Assembly: GCF_041538065.1 (NCBI RefSeq)
Contig: NZ_JBGORW010000010.1
Span: 11,266 to 75,265, forward strand
Direction: 5' to 3'
DNA from: Leptotrichia hongkongensis
GTDB taxonomy: Bacteria > Fusobacteriota > Fusobacteriia > Fusobacteriales > Leptotrichiaceae
Length of the DNA: 64,000 nt
The notes beneath the pieces were generated by a model. That model was not told the origin of the DNA and ran no database searches. It was given only the letters and a program-made list of their open reading frames with translations. How positions within the stretch are numbered: position 1 is the first letter of the stretch; every line of letters begins with the position of its first letter. The translations under genes and the position numbers were made by a program. This document shows, in pieces, positions 53,039 through 63,530 of this stretch.

Positions 53039-53044
53039 ATATTT

Positions 53045-56000
53045 TTATTCATAATCTCCATCTATCCTAACTTTTCGCAAAATCATCCCTTCCTTGGCTT
53101 TTAAATCCAACTTGATTTTTCCAGCTGAACTTGTTCTGAATGTTCTGCCTTCTGTTACCAGATCAATAAATCTCTCATCCTGATAATTTGTCTCAAATTC
53201 GATATTTTCGCAGCTGTTAAATGAATTATTTATTATAACAATAATCGAATGATCCTCAATTACTCTTTCATATGCAATTATGTCTCTTTCGTTGTCAGCA
53301 AACACTTCTCTAAACTTACCATAAACAAGTGTTTTATTTTCAAGACGGATTTTTATTAATTTTTTATACCATTCAAATAAATCACGGTCGACTTTTTGCT
53401 CATAAATTTCGTTTTGGTTAACATGAGACGGATTTTTTTCATCATCATATAAAAATTCATTCCATAACATCGGCTTTCGGCAATATGGGTCTGTTGCTCC
53501 CCACATTCCCACTTCGTCACCATAAAACAGCATTGGTGCTCCAATATAAGTCATTTGGAATATTGAAATTAATTTTAGTATATCTTTTGGCTTAATTAAA
53601 CTGTTTCGCCAGTCTATTGTTGTGTTTGGATGATAATTTGAAGCTAAATCTGGACGAATTCCGTTATATCCTTTTTCCAGCTGTTTTCCTTCCTCCAGAT
53701 TTCTTCCAAGCACATCATTTACAATTCTTGAATAAAGCCTGTCGGTATCGTGTGAACCGTTTAAGTTCTGGCTCGCCTGCAACGCCTGATATGGATACCA
53801 AGTTCGTTTTTCTCTAAGTTCATTGAAAAAATCCTGTGCTTTCAGTTTATATCTTACTCCACCTTCATGGCTTTGATTTATGAAGAAGCCAATGACTGTT
53901 TTTAACCATTCGTAATTCATTACAGTGTCAAATTTATTTCCACCATTAATATCGGCCGAAGCATTTCCCCAAAGTTCAGCAGTTATGTATGAATCTTTTT
54001 TGCTACCCTTTACAACCTCACGCCATTCATTCCAGAAATTCTGATTTTCAAGACAATTTGGTACATCTAGCCGCCATCCGTCAATCCCGTCATCATCCAT
54101 CCAGTTTTCACTTTCTTTTCCGTCAGGCCCATACATCCATTTTCTTGTAATATTGAAAATGTATTCCTTGTACTCCTGATTAAATGTGTTAAATTCAGGA
54201 AGCGAATCAAATCCTGCCCAAGCGTTGTAAGCAGTTCTCTTTCTGTTTGCAATTAAAGTTTCAAATGCCTGCTCTTCATTCATTTCATCTGTTATTGGGA
54301 TATGTTCTCCAAAATCTGTAAATTTATACCAGTCCTTGTATTTAGAATTTTCGCCATCCGCAAGCACCATATTAAATGTCCAGTGTTCATTGCTGCTATG
54401 ATTAAAAACCCCGTCAAAAATTACACGGATACCATTTTTATGAAATTCCTTTATCAAATCTACCATTATCAAATCTGATTCTGTCCAAACCCAAGTTGAT
54501 GGATCTTCTGTTTCCCCATAACCATTTTTCCCACGATTTTCACCATTCAGGTTTACTTGCAGAAGTTTTAGCTCACTACTTGTCGAAGCCTTATTTCTAA
54601 GTACATCTACATACGACTTATTCCCATATTTATTGTTTTTATTAATTTCCACGCCATGAGTTTTTCCACTTGTCTTTATCGTTCCAAAGTCTGGTGAAAT
54701 ATGTCTAAAGTCATTTGCTCCATATTTATGGTTTTGATATGAGAAAAATACTGGATTTAGCCATACTGCATTAATTCCCAATTCCTTCATATATGGTATT
54801 TTTTCTTTTATTCCCTGCAAATCTCCACCATACATTCTAGCATATTTCAAACTGTAATCAATTTCACGCTCACCTAGTTTTTCCCAAATTACCTGTTCCC
54901 TAAAGTCAGCAGTCCATCTGTTTCTATCAAACTGACTAAGCACATTGTTACTTTTTTCCCATTTATATTCTTCTACAAAATTCTGTTCGTGAAGTCTATT
55001 TGGCTTAAATGCTTCTGGTCCAAATTCATTAAAAATTGGATCATTATAATGATTTCCATTGTAAAATCTGTCTGGGAAAATATTGTACCAGATTGCCTCT
55101 TTTGCCCAGTTTGGTACATCAAATAGCTGTATATCCTTAGAAGTCGTATTCACAATCAATCTCTTTGGTTTGCTATAGCTCAATGTTTCTCCGTTAAAAT
55201 ATGCTCTTGAGCCATTATCTTCAAGAATAAAATAATACAAGAGCTTTTTAGCTTCTTTACCAAAATTTATTATCCTTTCAAAATAATCAAATCCATTTGT
55301 CTTATCCTGATATCTTTCTAGTTCATAAATCATCTCATAATTATCTTCCTCATGTAGAACTACACTAACATAGGCACGTTCCACATCGTTCATCTGAGTT
55401 CTTATTTTAAATTCATATTCACTATCCGACAATTTATTAAAATATTGCAAACTGTTATAATCATGTACTATCGCCTTCAAATCAGTATTTTTATCTATTG
55501 CTTCATACACAAATTTTCCAGTTCCAAAATCTCCTTGTGGAAACAATGCTCCATTTTCTCCAATAACCAGTTTTCTATTTTCATTCTGAGGATACCATTT
55601 TCCATCAATCAGATATTTATATTCATAAACTCCTTCAGGCGAAGCAAGTACTACTTTATAGTTTGTTCCTTCAAAATGATGGATAGGTTCTGTATCAGGC
55701 TTCCAATTATTAAAGTTACCTGCAATTTCAACTTTATCCGCCTTTTCTAGTCCAAAATCAGCAATATCCAAATTCATTCTGTAAAATTTCATTTTAGTTA
55801 ATGAAAATATCTTTTTTGAGGGAGAATATTCTACATAAATATCTATTCCTTTTTGAAATCCAGTTATTGATTTTGGCAGCAAGTTTTCATCCACTACTGC
55901 CTCAAATCTTTTTGCAAAAGGTGCTGTATGACTATAAGTCACACCGCTTATTGTTCCACTTTCCTCATCCTTTATTTCAAAAAAATAACTTCCTGACTCG

Positions 56001-56098
56001 ACATTTCCCCATTTATATATAAAATTTTCCCAATTTTGTTTTAAATTCTCTTCCTTGTAGAATTTATTATCTTTATAAATTATAATTTTATAGCCCAT
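53045..56098 (-). CDS. GH13 family alpha-glucan hydrolase (neopullulanase-like), extended N-terminus
   Basis: This 1017-residue protein has no signal peptide, so it is probably cytoplasmic. An unassigned N-terminal region (1-110) precedes a CBM48/AMPK-like glycogen-binding domain (about 120-180, KVEIAGNFNNWKPDTEP...GVYEYKYLIDGKWY). A CBM34-like N domain (about 205-320) and a GH13 barrel follow. Catalytic regions are I DGVFNH (562-567), II GWRLDVP with nucleophile Asp678, III TAELWG with acid Glu708, and IV NGSHDTDR with Asp784. Ordinary neopullulanases are near 580 residues. It likely degrades maltodextrin, glycogen or pullulan inside the cell. Confidence 0.9.
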   Translation of the reverse strand: MGYKIIIYKDNKFYKEENLKQNWENFIYKWGNVESGSYFFEIKDEESGTISGVTYSHTAPFAKRFEAVVDENLLPKSITGFQKGIDIYVEYSPSKKIFSLTKMKFYRMNLDIADFGLEKADKVEIAGNFNNWKPDTEPIHHFEGTNYKVVLASPEGVYEYKYLIDGKWYPQNENRKLVIGENGALFPQGDFGTGKFVYEAIDKNTDLKAIVHDYNSLQYFNKLSDSEYEFKIRTQMNDVERAYVSVVLHEEDNYEMIYELERYQDKTNGFDYFERIINFGKEAKKLLYYFILEDNGSRAYFNGETLSYSKPKRLIVNTTSKDIQLFDVPNWAKEAIWYNIFPDRFYNGNHYNDPIFNEFGPEAFKPNRLHEQNFVEEYKWEKSNNVLSQFDRNRWTADFREQVIWEKLGEREIDYSLKYARMYGGDLQGIKEKIPYMKELGINAVWLNPVFFSYQNHKYGANDFRHISPDFGTIKTSGKTHGVEINKNNKYGNKSYVDVLRNKASTSSELKLLQVNLNGENRGKNGYGETEDPSTWVWTESDLIMVDLIKEFHKNGIRVIFDGVFNHSSNEHWTFNMVLADGENSKYKDWYKFTDFGEHIPITDEMNEEQAFETLIANRKRTAYNAWAGFDSLPEFNTFNQEYKEYIFNITRKWMYGPDGKESENWMDDDGIDGWRLDVPNCLENQNFWNEWREVVKGSKKDSYITAELWGNASADINGGNKFDTVMNYEWLKTVIGFFINQSHEGGVRYKLKAQDFFNELREKRTWYPYQALQASQNLNGSHDTDRLYSRIVNDVLGRNLEEGKQLEKGYNGIRPDLASNYHPNTTIDWRNSLIKPKDILKLISIFQMTYIGAPMLFYGDEVGMWGATDPYCRKPMLWNEFLYDDEKNPSHVNQNEIYEQKVDRDLFEWYKKLIKIRLENKTLVYGKFREVFADNERDIIAYERVIEDHSIIVIINNSFNSCENIEFETNYQDERFIDLVTEGRTFRTSSAGKIKLDLKAKEGMILRKVRIDGDYE

Positions 56099-56123
56099 TT
56101 TTTCTCCTAATTATCTACTCTCC

Positions 56124-57497
56124 CTAATTTAGCTCAAAAAATACTTTATATGCTCTGTATGTTTCATACAAATCTGCTTTTGACGAGATTTCAAATAAAG
56201 AGTGCATTGATAAAAGTGCAGGCCCTGCATCTATCGTTCTGATTCCGTAGTAAGCCAAGAACTTAGCAACTGTTCCTCCACCACCTTCATCTACTTTCCC
56301 AAAGCCACCCGACTGATATTTAATCTCATTTTTGTCAAATATTTGTCTTATTTCCTGAATAAATTCTGCATCAGCATCGTTTGCCATAGCTTTTCCACGG
56401 CTTCCAGTATATTTTGCAAACGCCAGTCCGTAAGACAGTCTTGCTGCATTTTCTGGATCATGTACAGACTTAAATACAGGATTTAACGCAGCTGTAACAT
56501 CTGATGACAATGCTTTTGAGTTCCACAAAGTTTCCCTCAATATCTGATCATTATAATTTTTTTCTGTAAGTAACAGCATTTTCCCAACAACATATTCAGG
56601 TAATGTTGACTTCAAGCTCGTAGAACCTTCACTTCCAATTTCTTCTTTATCTGTCAGATAAATCATGACAGTTTTCTCAGTTTCCTTAATATCAAACAAG
56701 GCTCTAAGCGAAGTATATGCACAAATTCTGTCATCTTGACCATATCCTCCAATCATGCTCTTATCAAGCCCCACATCCCGCAATTTCCCAGCTGGCACAA
56801 CTTCCAGCTCTGCTGTAAAGAAATCATCTTCTTCTATTCCATAATCTTTTTTCAACTTATCAAGCACAAACTGCTTTATTTTTTTATTTACATTTTCATC
56901 ATCTAAAGGCATATTTCCAAATAATAATTTCAGTTCTTCACCTTTAATAACATCTCTTGCCTTTCTTTCATCCTGCACATTGTAAGACAAATGCGGCAAT
57001 ATATCAGGCATACTGAATACAGGCTCGTCATCTTTTTCTCCAATAGAAAGTGTTACTTTTTCTCCATTTTTTAAGAAAACAACACCATGCAATGCAAGCG
57101 GAGTTGCAGCCCATTGATATTTTTTAATTCCACCATAATAATGCGTATTTAGTAGTGCAAATTCTTCTTCTTCCATTATCGGATTTGGCTTTAAATCCAG
57201 TCTTGGAGAATCTACGTGAGAAACAATCATATTAATCCCGCTTTTTATATCATTTCCAACAATTACTGCAATGATGTTTTTATTTCTATTGTTAAAATAA
57301 ATTTTATCCCCTTTTTTCAATTCACTTTTTTCATTAATATTGACAAAGCCATTTTTTTTAAGTTCCTTTTCTGTTAAATCCACAAATTCTCTCTCAGTTT
57401 TGGCAGAATCCAAATATTTTTTATAATCTTCAGCAAAGTCAAAAATTACTTTCTTTTGCTCGTCTGTATAATTTTTCCACAAATTTTCTTTTGTCAT
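56124..57497 (-). CDS. M18 family aminopeptidase
   Basis: This 457-residue dizinc aminopeptidase has MIVSHVDSPRLDLKP (zinc His), YGGIKKYQWAATPLALHG, VMIYLTDKEEIGSEGSTS (catalytic Glu region), SSDVTAALNP and a C-terminal SMHSLFEISSKADL. M18 enzymes remove N-terminal acidic or neutral residues from peptides; the type with GIKKYQW is sometimes called aminopeptidase I-like. The gene starts 25 bp before the GH13 gene and is separated from pgi by a terminator. Confidence 0.9.
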   Translation of the reverse strand: MTKENLWKNYTDEQKKVIFDFAEDYKKYLDSAKTEREFVDLTEKELKKNGFVNINEKSELKKGDKIYFNNRNKNIIAVIVGNDIKSGINMIVSHVDSPRLDLKPNPIMEEEEFALLNTHYYGGIKKYQWAATPLALHGVVFLKNGEKVTLSIGEKDDEPVFSMPDILPHLSYNVQDERKARDVIKGEELKLLFGNMPLDDENVNKKIKQFVLDKLKKDYGIEEDDFFTAELEVVPAGKLRDVGLDKSMIGGYGQDDRICAYTSLRALFDIKETEKTVMIYLTDKEEIGSEGSTSLKSTLPEYVVGKMLLLTEKNYNDQILRETLWNSKALSSDVTAALNPVFKSVHDPENAARLSYGLAFAKYTGSRGKAMANDADAEFIQEIRQIFDKNEIKYQSGGFGKVDEGGGGTVAKFLAYYGIRTIDAGPALLSMHSLFEISSKADLYETYRAYKVFFELN

Positions 57498-57529
57498 TTT
57501 CTACATCCTTTCCAAAATTAATAAAATAT

Positions 57530-57584
57530 ACAACAAAAAACAAAAGATGGCGACTTGAAAAAAATATCCCAAATCAGCCACCTT
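57530..57584 (-). terminator. Intrinsic terminator of pgi
   Basis: On the minus strand AAGGTGGC (57584-57577) pairs with GCCATCTT (57551-57544), with further inner pairing, followed by TTGTTTTTTG. Confidence 0.85.
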
Positions 57585-57620
57585 CTTTCCTAGTAAAATT
57601 AATTTCCCAGTTTACCTAAA

Positions 57621-58976
57621 TTATTTAACTTCGTTCAATTTTTTTTCCAATTCTTTTCCAGCTTCTTCATATCCAGGTTTTCCTAATAACGCAAACATAT
57701 TTTTCTTATATGCTTCCACTCCTGGCTGATCAAATGGATTTACACCTAAAAGGTATCCACTTACTCCACATGCTTTTTCAAAGAAATAGAACGTATATCC
57801 TAAATGATAAGGAGTGGCTTCAGGAATGTTTACGCCTAAGTTAGGTACATCTCCATCAATATGTGCCAAAATTACTCCATCAGTTGCTTTTTTATTTACA
57901 TAATCCAATGTTTTTCCAGCAATAAAGTTTAGTCCGTCAAGGTTATCTTTATCACTTTCAATGACAAATTCCACTTCTGGTTTTCCAATAGAAACTACTG
58001 TTTCAAAGAATAATCTTTTTCCTTCCTGAATATATTGACCCAGTGAATGCAAGTCTGCTGAAAAATCTGCCGAAGTTGGATACAATCCTTTTCCATCTTT
58101 TCCTTCAGATTCTCCAAATAATTGTTTCCACCATTCTGCCAAATAATGAACTCTTGGCTCATAATTTACCATTAATTCCAAGTCTTTTCCTTTTCTATGT
58201 AAAATATTTCTCACAGCCGCATATTGTAAAGCCTGATTTTCGTCCATATTTTTATTTGCAAAGTCATTCATCGCATCTTTTGCTCCAGCCATCAATTCAT
58301 CAATGTTAATTCCAGCCGCCGCGATTGGTAAAAGTCCTACTGCAGTCAATACAGAAAATCTTCCTCCAACATTATCAGGTACAACAAAAGTTTCATATCC
58401 TTCAGCTGTAGCAAGTGTCTTTAATGCTCCTTTTTCCTTGTCTGTTGTAGCATATATTCTTTTTGCAGCTTCTTCTTTTCCATATTTTTCTTCCAGCATT
58501 TTTTTGAACACTCTGAATGCAATCGCAGGCTCAGTTGTAGTTCCAGATTTTGAAATTACATTTACTGAAAAATCCCTATCTCCAACAACTTCAATTAAAT
58601 GTTGTAAATAAACACCGCTCATATTTGTCCCTGCAAAGTAGATTTCTGGAGTTTTTCTTTTATCTTTTGGCAAGTTATTGTAAAAGCTGTGTGATAAAAA
58701 CTCAATTGCAGCCTTTGCCCCTAAATACGATCCTCCAATTCCAATTACAACTAAGACTTCTGAATCATTTTTAATTTTTTCAGCCACTTTTTTTATTCTA
58801 GCAAATTCATCTTTATCATAGTTTTCAGGTAAGTCAACCCATCCTAAAAAATCATTTCCTGCTCCACTTTTTGAAGTCAGTACTTCATTTGCCAATTCTA
58901 CATACGGTTTAATCTGTTTCAATTCATTTTCATTAAAAAAATTTTTTGCAAATTGATAATTAAAATTCAATTTCAT
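57621..58976 (-). CDS. pgi: Glucose-6-phosphate isomerase
   Basis: This 451-residue protein interconverts glucose-6-phosphate and fructose-6-phosphate. It has VVIGIGGSYLGAKAAIEFL, VISKSGTTTEPAIAFR (phosphate-binding SIS loop), DNVGGRFSVLTAVGLLPIA (signature with catalytic-site Arg) and a C-terminal PFDQPGVEAYKKN. The length matches the short bacterial class. It joins the sugar flow from the GH13 enzyme, the PTS and nagBA to glycolysis. Confidence 0.97.
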   Translation of the reverse strand: MKLNFNYQFAKNFFNENELKQIKPYVELANEVLTSKSGAGNDFLGWVDLPENYDKDEFARIKKVAEKIKNDSEVLVVIGIGGSYLGAKAAIEFLSHSFYNNLPKDKRKTPEIYFAGTNMSGVYLQHLIEVVGDRDFSVNVISKSGTTTEPAIAFRVFKKMLEEKYGKEEAAKRIYATTDKEKGALKTLATAEGYETFVVPDNVGGRFSVLTAVGLLPIAAAGINIDELMAGAKDAMNDFANKNMDENQALQYAAVRNILHRKGKDLELMVNYEPRVHYLAEWWKQLFGESEGKDGKGLYPTSADFSADLHSLGQYIQEGKRLFFETVVSIGKPEVEFVIESDKDNLDGLNFIAGKTLDYVNKKATDGVILAHIDGDVPNLGVNIPEATPYHLGYTFYFFEKACGVSGYLLGVNPFDQPGVEAYKKNMFALLGKPGYEEAGKELEKKLNEVK

Positions 58977-59340
58977 TTTCTTTTGTCTCCTTAATATATT
59001 TTATTCCCTAGATTTCTTTAAAAAATCAAGAAATCCCTATTATTCCACACATAGTAATACAACTTTAAAATCGAATAATAATACAACAAAACTACTTAAA
59101 AACTAAATTTATAAAATTATAAATAATAATTATATTTAGTTTTAAAGTGATTTTTTATTAAACTATTTTTTCAACTAAAGTATAACAAAAAAAGCACTTT
59201 TTTTCAAATTTTTCTAACATATTTTTAGATTTTTAAAAATTTTTTCTAAAAATTTTAAATTTTGCCACATATTATTTAATAATCTGAAAATCTAATTAAT
59301 CTTAACTATATAAATTTAAGCATTTTAAACTAAAATTATA
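58977..59340. other. Intergenic region between nagA and pgi
   Basis: This 364-bp, very AT-rich region has no gene. A long inverted repeat (about 59096-59108 with 59145-59158, CTTAAAAACTAAAT-type arms around a 36-base A/T loop) is the only clear structure. It may end the nagBA transcript. Confidence 0.5.
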
Positions 59341-60492
59341 TTATTCATATTTTGTTAAATTTCCTTTACTTACGGTTCCCTTCACATTAAACTTATCATC
59401 AAAATATGTCAAATCTGCAACATACCCTTCCTTTATAAATCCATATTTTTCATCCACAGCTACAGCCTCTGCTGGATAAGAAGTAGCCATTCTAAGTGCT
59501 TCTTCTAGCGAAACATGAACTTTCTCTACAAGATTTTTTACTCCATCAATCATAACTAAAGCTGATCCGCCTAACGTCCCTTCTGGCGAAACACATTTAC
59601 CATCCTTATACAAAACTCTATTCCCTTCAAACATAAATTCTGTCATATTATCAGTTCCAGCAGGACTAACAGCGTCTGTCACAAGATAAAGCCGATCTTT
59701 CAATATTTTCTTAGCAATTTCCACAGAAGCAAAATCCATGTGAAGTCCATCGACTATTATTCCGCAGTTTGTAGTGTCATTATTGAATAAAAATCCTACA
59801 ACTCCTGGCTCTCTCGAATCCAATGCTCTCATTGCATTATATAAATGTGTAGCACAGTTAAAATAGTCTTTCTTTTCCATACATTCCTTATATGTTGCAT
59901 TTGTATGCCCCACAGCAATATTAATCCCTGCTTTTTTTAATATTTCAAGATGTTCGACTTTAGCCTTTTCAGGTGCAATTGTTATTATTTTTGTAGCTTC
60001 AGGTCCTGCATTTGCTATTTTTTCTATCATTTCATCAGATAAAACCCTTATATATTCAGGACGATGAATTCCTTTTTTCTCTACACTTATATAAGGTCCT
60101 TCTATGTGAAGCCCCAAAACTCCAATTTCTTCCTTATCTTTTATTTCATTCATAAGATTTAGAGCTTTTTCTATTTTCTCATCTGGAGAAGTTATAAGTG
60201 TTGGCAAAAACGAAGTACATCCGTATCTCTTATTAGTTTCATTCATTATCTCAAGTGTCTTTTGCGAAATATCATCATTAAATAACACTCCTCCACATCC
60301 ATTAATCTGCAAGTCAATAAATCCTGGCGACAAAACCATCCCTTTGGCATCAACCAATTCCTGATTTTCTAATTCTTTTTCATCAATCAATGAAAAATCC
60401 GTTACTTTCTTTATAAATTTTCCTTCCAAAACAACGGTGTCTTCCTCAATAAACTTTTCTCCATCAAATATCTTTGCATTTTTTATAATCAT
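59341..60492 (-). CDS. nagA: N-acetylglucosamine-6-phosphate deacetylase
   Basis: This 383-residue amidohydrolase has LSPGFIDLQINGCGG, metal-ligand Glu in LGLHIEGPYIS, His in AVGHTNATY and CATHLYNAMR, and the catalytic Asp in LVTDAVSPAGTDN. It removes acetate from GlcNAc-6-P to give glucosamine-6-P for NagB. It begins 15 bp after nagB in the same operon. Confidence 0.96.
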   Translation of the reverse strand: MIIKNAKIFDGEKFIEEDTVVLEGKFIKKVTDFSLIDEKELENQELVDAKGMVLSPGFIDLQINGCGGVLFNDDISQKTLEIMNETNKRYGCTSFLPTLITSPDEKIEKALNLMNEIKDKEEIGVLGLHIEGPYISVEKKGIHRPEYIRVLSDEMIEKIANAGPEATKIITIAPEKAKVEHLEILKKAGINIAVGHTNATYKECMEKKDYFNCATHLYNAMRALDSREPGVVGFLFNNDTTNCGIIVDGLHMDFASVEIAKKILKDRLYLVTDAVSPAGTDNMTEFMFEGNRVLYKDGKCVSPEGTLGGSALVMIDGVKNLVEKVHVSLEEALRMATSYPAEAVAVDEKYGFIKEGYVADLTYFDDKFNVKGTVSKGNLTKYE

Positions 60493-60507
60493 TTCAATAA
60501 TTCCTCT

Positions 60508-61341
60508 CTATTTTGATAATTCTATTAAATATTTTTTATATTCTTCCAAATTCAAATTTTTTGCCTCAATTTCCTTAAAATATCTGTATGTTTTAACTTT
60601 TATATCCGAAGCTGCCATCTCATCAATTACTAATACAGCCCTTTTATGCAACTGCAAAGCCGAAATTGTCCAGAGATGATTTACTCCACCTTCTACTCCA
60701 TGATAAACTGCACGAGCCTTTTTGTAGCCATTTGCCAAAATCATAACTTCCTTTGAATCCATAAGTGTTCCTACACCTATTGTCAAAGCCAGTTTTGGCA
60801 CTTTTTCAATGTCATTGTCAAAAAATCTAGAATTTGCCAAGATTGTATCATAAGTCAACTCTTTATCACGTGTATGTGAAGAAAGTGAGGATCCCGGCTC
60901 ATTAAATGCTATATGTCCATCCTCTCCAACTCCACCTAAAAATAGCTGTATTCCACCTACTGCCTTTATTTTGTTCTCATAATCTTCACATTCTTTTTCC
61001 AAATCTTCGGCACATCCATTCAGAATATTTATATTTTCTTTTTTTATATCAATATATTTAAAAAAGTTCTCATTCATAAAATAATGATAACTTTGGGGAT
61101 TTTCTGGCTTTAATCCCACATATTCATCCATATTAAAAGTCACAACATTTTCAAATGATAAAATTTTTTCATTATACAAATTTATCAATTCCTTATAAGT
61201 TGCAAGTGGCGTAGAACCAGTAGGAAGCCCTAATACAAAAGGCTTTTCCTTTGTAGGTTTAAATTTCAATATTTTTTTAGCTATTTGGTATGCACTCCAT
61301 TTTGCAACTTCATCAGCATTTTTAAGAATAATTACACGCAT
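60508..61341 (-). CDS. nagB: Glucosamine-6-phosphate deaminase
   Basis: This 277-residue protein has LGLPTGSTPLATYKEL (phosphate loop), VTFNMDEYVGLKPENPQSYHYFMNENFF (catalytic Asp) and LFLGGVGEDGHIAFNEPGSS (Asp/His relay). It makes fructose-6-P and ammonia from glucosamine-6-P. It is the first gene of the nagBA operon, with a strong promoter upstream and AAAGGAAGTG before the ATG. With nagA it allows growth on amino sugars or recycling of wall sugars. Confidence 0.96.
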   Translation of the reverse strand: MRVIILKNADEVAKWSAYQIAKKILKFKPTKEKPFVLGLPTGSTPLATYKELINLYNEKILSFENVVTFNMDEYVGLKPENPQSYHYFMNENFFKYIDIKKENINILNGCAEDLEKECEDYENKIKAVGGIQLFLGGVGEDGHIAFNEPGSSLSSHTRDKELTYDTILANSRFFDNDIEKVPKLALTIGVGTLMDSKEVMILANGYKKARAVYHGVEGGVNHLWTISALQLHKRAVLVIDEMAASDIKVKTYRYFKEIEAKNLNLEEYKKYLIELSK

Positions 61342-61737
61342 TTAATTCACTTCCTTTAATAATTTCAAAAAATTTAAATTTTCATTAAAACAAACCTATT
61401 ATTATTATATAACTTTTTTCAATTATGTCAAGTAATTATATCCCTAAATTGCAATATTAATTTCCACATTTCCTAAAATTTTTTTTAATTAATTCATACA
61501 AAAATTTTTCAAATTATATTGAATAATTTAAACATTTTTTTGCCTTAAGTTTATGATTATTAAGATTTTTATCAATTTTTCTATCTTTATCGCTAATATA
61601 TCATTTAAAATTCTCTTAGAAGATTGCTGTCATTATCATAACAGCCTCTTTGTCATGAACAATAAAAATATACAAAATAGAAATCTTCACTATTTCTTCT
61701 CTGCATGAAAATTCCTTATTCCTATTTGTTGATAATT
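61342..61737. other. Intergenic region upstream of nagBA
   Basis: This 396-bp region holds the nagBA promoter. A GCTGT/ACAGC hairpin near 61628-61652 is also visible. It ends with the remnant of a transposase gene. Confidence 0.5.
61404..61431 (-). promoter_or_regulatory. Strong sigma-70 promoter of nagBA
   Basis: On the minus strand a consensus TTGACA (61431-61426) and TATAAT (61409-61404) are 16 bases apart, about 60 bp before the nagB ATG. Confidence 0.8.
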
Positions 61738-62049
61738 TTAAAGCACAATTCTCCTCTTTAATTCTCTGCTAATACTCCGATTATAAGACTCTGTTTTGCA
61801 GAGCCTGTCCTCTATCAGATTTTTCAATTCAGCAGTAATTTTTGAGTTTCTTCCTTTATTAGCAGATTTTGTATTGGCATCTTCTTGAGCATTTTCAGAA
61901 TAGTATTCGCCATTAATTCTTTTGATTTCACGATAAATGGTAGTCCTGTGCCTGTTAAGGATTTTGGCAATTTTAGAAATTTTGTAATTTTCTTTTAGCA
62001 GGACCTCTAGTTTATTTCTTTCATTTATGGTAAAATATTTATAGCTCAT
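61738..62049 (-). pseudogene. Truncated IS30-family transposase (N-terminal DNA-binding part)
   Basis: The 103 residues start like IS30 transposases: YKYFTINERNKLEVLLKENYKISKIAKILNRHRTTIYREIKR (helix-turn-helix), then KGRNSKITAELKNLIEDRL. The frame ends after an aberrant tail. The DDE catalytic domain of about 200 residues is absent downstream. GAAAGGA precedes the ATG. No terminal inverted repeats were found, so this is a dead fragment. Confidence 0.7.
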
Positions 62050-62761
62050 GATATATTTCCTTTCGTTAATGTTTTTGTGGTTATTAACATTTTAACACGA
62101 AATTATCATAAGTTTTTATATTTTTTTAGTTTGTCGCAATATATTTTACAATCTATTCTATATTAAATTTGAAAATGCAATGAGACAAATATTACTCTGA
62201 AGGTAGTAAAATATCTTATTAGAGATAAAAAATATAATGTTTCCGAACAAGTCTATTGTTAATTTCTCTTATGCTATTTTAATACTTCCAAAATTTAAAA
62301 TTTTTCTGATATATCATTTATCCTATATTATATTTTTTTATTTTCCTTAATAATTTTATTCGTTTTTTTATTATTTTTTATCCAAATAGCAAGTAATCTC
62401 TTTCTGCTTTTCATTCTATCATAGTAAATATAATCTGTTCGATTTCTGTATATTTTTTAGCCAAATTTTATTCAAATAGTATTTTATAACTCTTTCTAAA
62501 TTTCCAAACTCATTTTTATTATCAGTTTAAGTTTTTTTATAAAAAGTTTCAAAATAAATTTAAAATATATATCATATTATAAAAATGTATTATTTCAATC
62601 TAATTCTATTTCCAATATTTTTTCTTAATTTATATCAAACTAAAGTTACGTAACAAATTCATTAAAAATATTTTCTAACAAGAGATAATACTAAATCTTG
62701 TAAAGAAACTATTAAGATCAAAAGTTTTAAATTTTTACTAACACAATAAGTAATTTAAAAT
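62050..62761. other. Gene-free AT-rich region
   Basis: No credible gene or RNA in 712 bp. Minus-strand reading between about 62330 and 62560 gives short Lys/Ile-rich frames broken by stops (for example RLLAIWIKNN), which could be a decayed gene. Confidence 0.4.
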
Positions 62762-63220
62762 TTATAAAATATCTAATTCAGAATCTCTAAAATAAACATA
62801 CTCTAATAATTCATTTTTTCTAGTACCTTCAATTCTAACAGAAAAACATATCTTATCTCCAATAATTTTAATATTTCCAAAATATAAATCAGGACTACAC
62901 CAATAATCTTTTTTTACTACAAACTCTTCATTTTTTAAATAAAATTCAAATATTTTTTCATATTCCCCATTTCTATATCTATAAAACTCTATACAATCTT
63001 CCATAAAATTCCATAATTTTTTATCAAAATATTTTAATCCATCACTAAGAATTATTTCCTCAGAAAAATAAACTTTTTCACAATCGTTTATAACTGTTAT
63101 GTTCCCATTTCCACTATAATTCCATTTCATTTCTGAATTTTCAAGACTTTGTGCCTTAAAATAAATTCTATTAACATTTTTCATTATATCATACATAATT
63201 ACAATATTATTATTTTTCAT
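62762..63220 (-). CDS. Hypothetical protein (152 residues)
   Basis: This cytoplasmic protein is rich in Tyr, Phe, Asn and Glu, with no signal peptide or membrane segment and a probable mixed alpha/beta content (NITVINDCEKVYFSEEIILSDG, LWNFMEDCIEFYRYRNGEYEKIFEFYL). I do not recognise a family. The size, composition and isolated position next to decayed mobile DNA would suit an orphan immunity-type protein, but nothing confirms that. Start uncertain: no strong ribosome site precedes 63220. Confidence 0.5.
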   Translation of the reverse strand: MKNNNIVIMYDIMKNVNRIYFKAQSLENSEMKWNYSGNGNITVINDCEKVYFSEEIILSDGLKYFDKKLWNFMEDCIEFYRYRNGEYEKIFEFYLKNEEFVVKKDYWCSPDLYFGNIKIIGDKICFSVRIEGTRKNELLEYVYFRDSELDIL

Positions 63221-63530
63221 AATTCACCTACAACTTTTTTATTTCTTAAATCTTAAAATAAATTTACTATATTTCACAACACAATTTAACTAAATTACAT
63301 CTTAAATAAAAAGCTAAATAAAAACAACTATCACAATTTTGTTTTATATTTTTTTTATATAAAAAGAAGAAGCCCTTCAAAGTACCAATGATTTCAAAAG
63401 CTTCCACAACTTTTTAAAAAAACTACTTATCTATGTCAATTAAAATAAACATAATGTTTTTCCCAAAAAAGTTCAAAACAACTGCTGAAACTCTAAAAAA
63501 AATAATTTATTTCATCTTTATCTTTTTTGA

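Larger units (their letters stand above)
52699..53044. other. Intergenic region between radC and the GH13 gene
   Basis: This 346-bp region lies between the radC start and the GH13 stop. It holds a candidate small RNA with its promoter (52816-52952) and a bidirectional terminator (52991-53038). Confidence 0.6.

Noticed and set aside
62330..62560. A decayed gene on the minus strand
   Set aside because: Only short frames broken by many stops; AT-rich noise gives the same impression.
63370..63410. GAAGC...GCTTC hairpin as a terminator
   Set aside because: A five-pair stem with a 26-base loop and no T-run.
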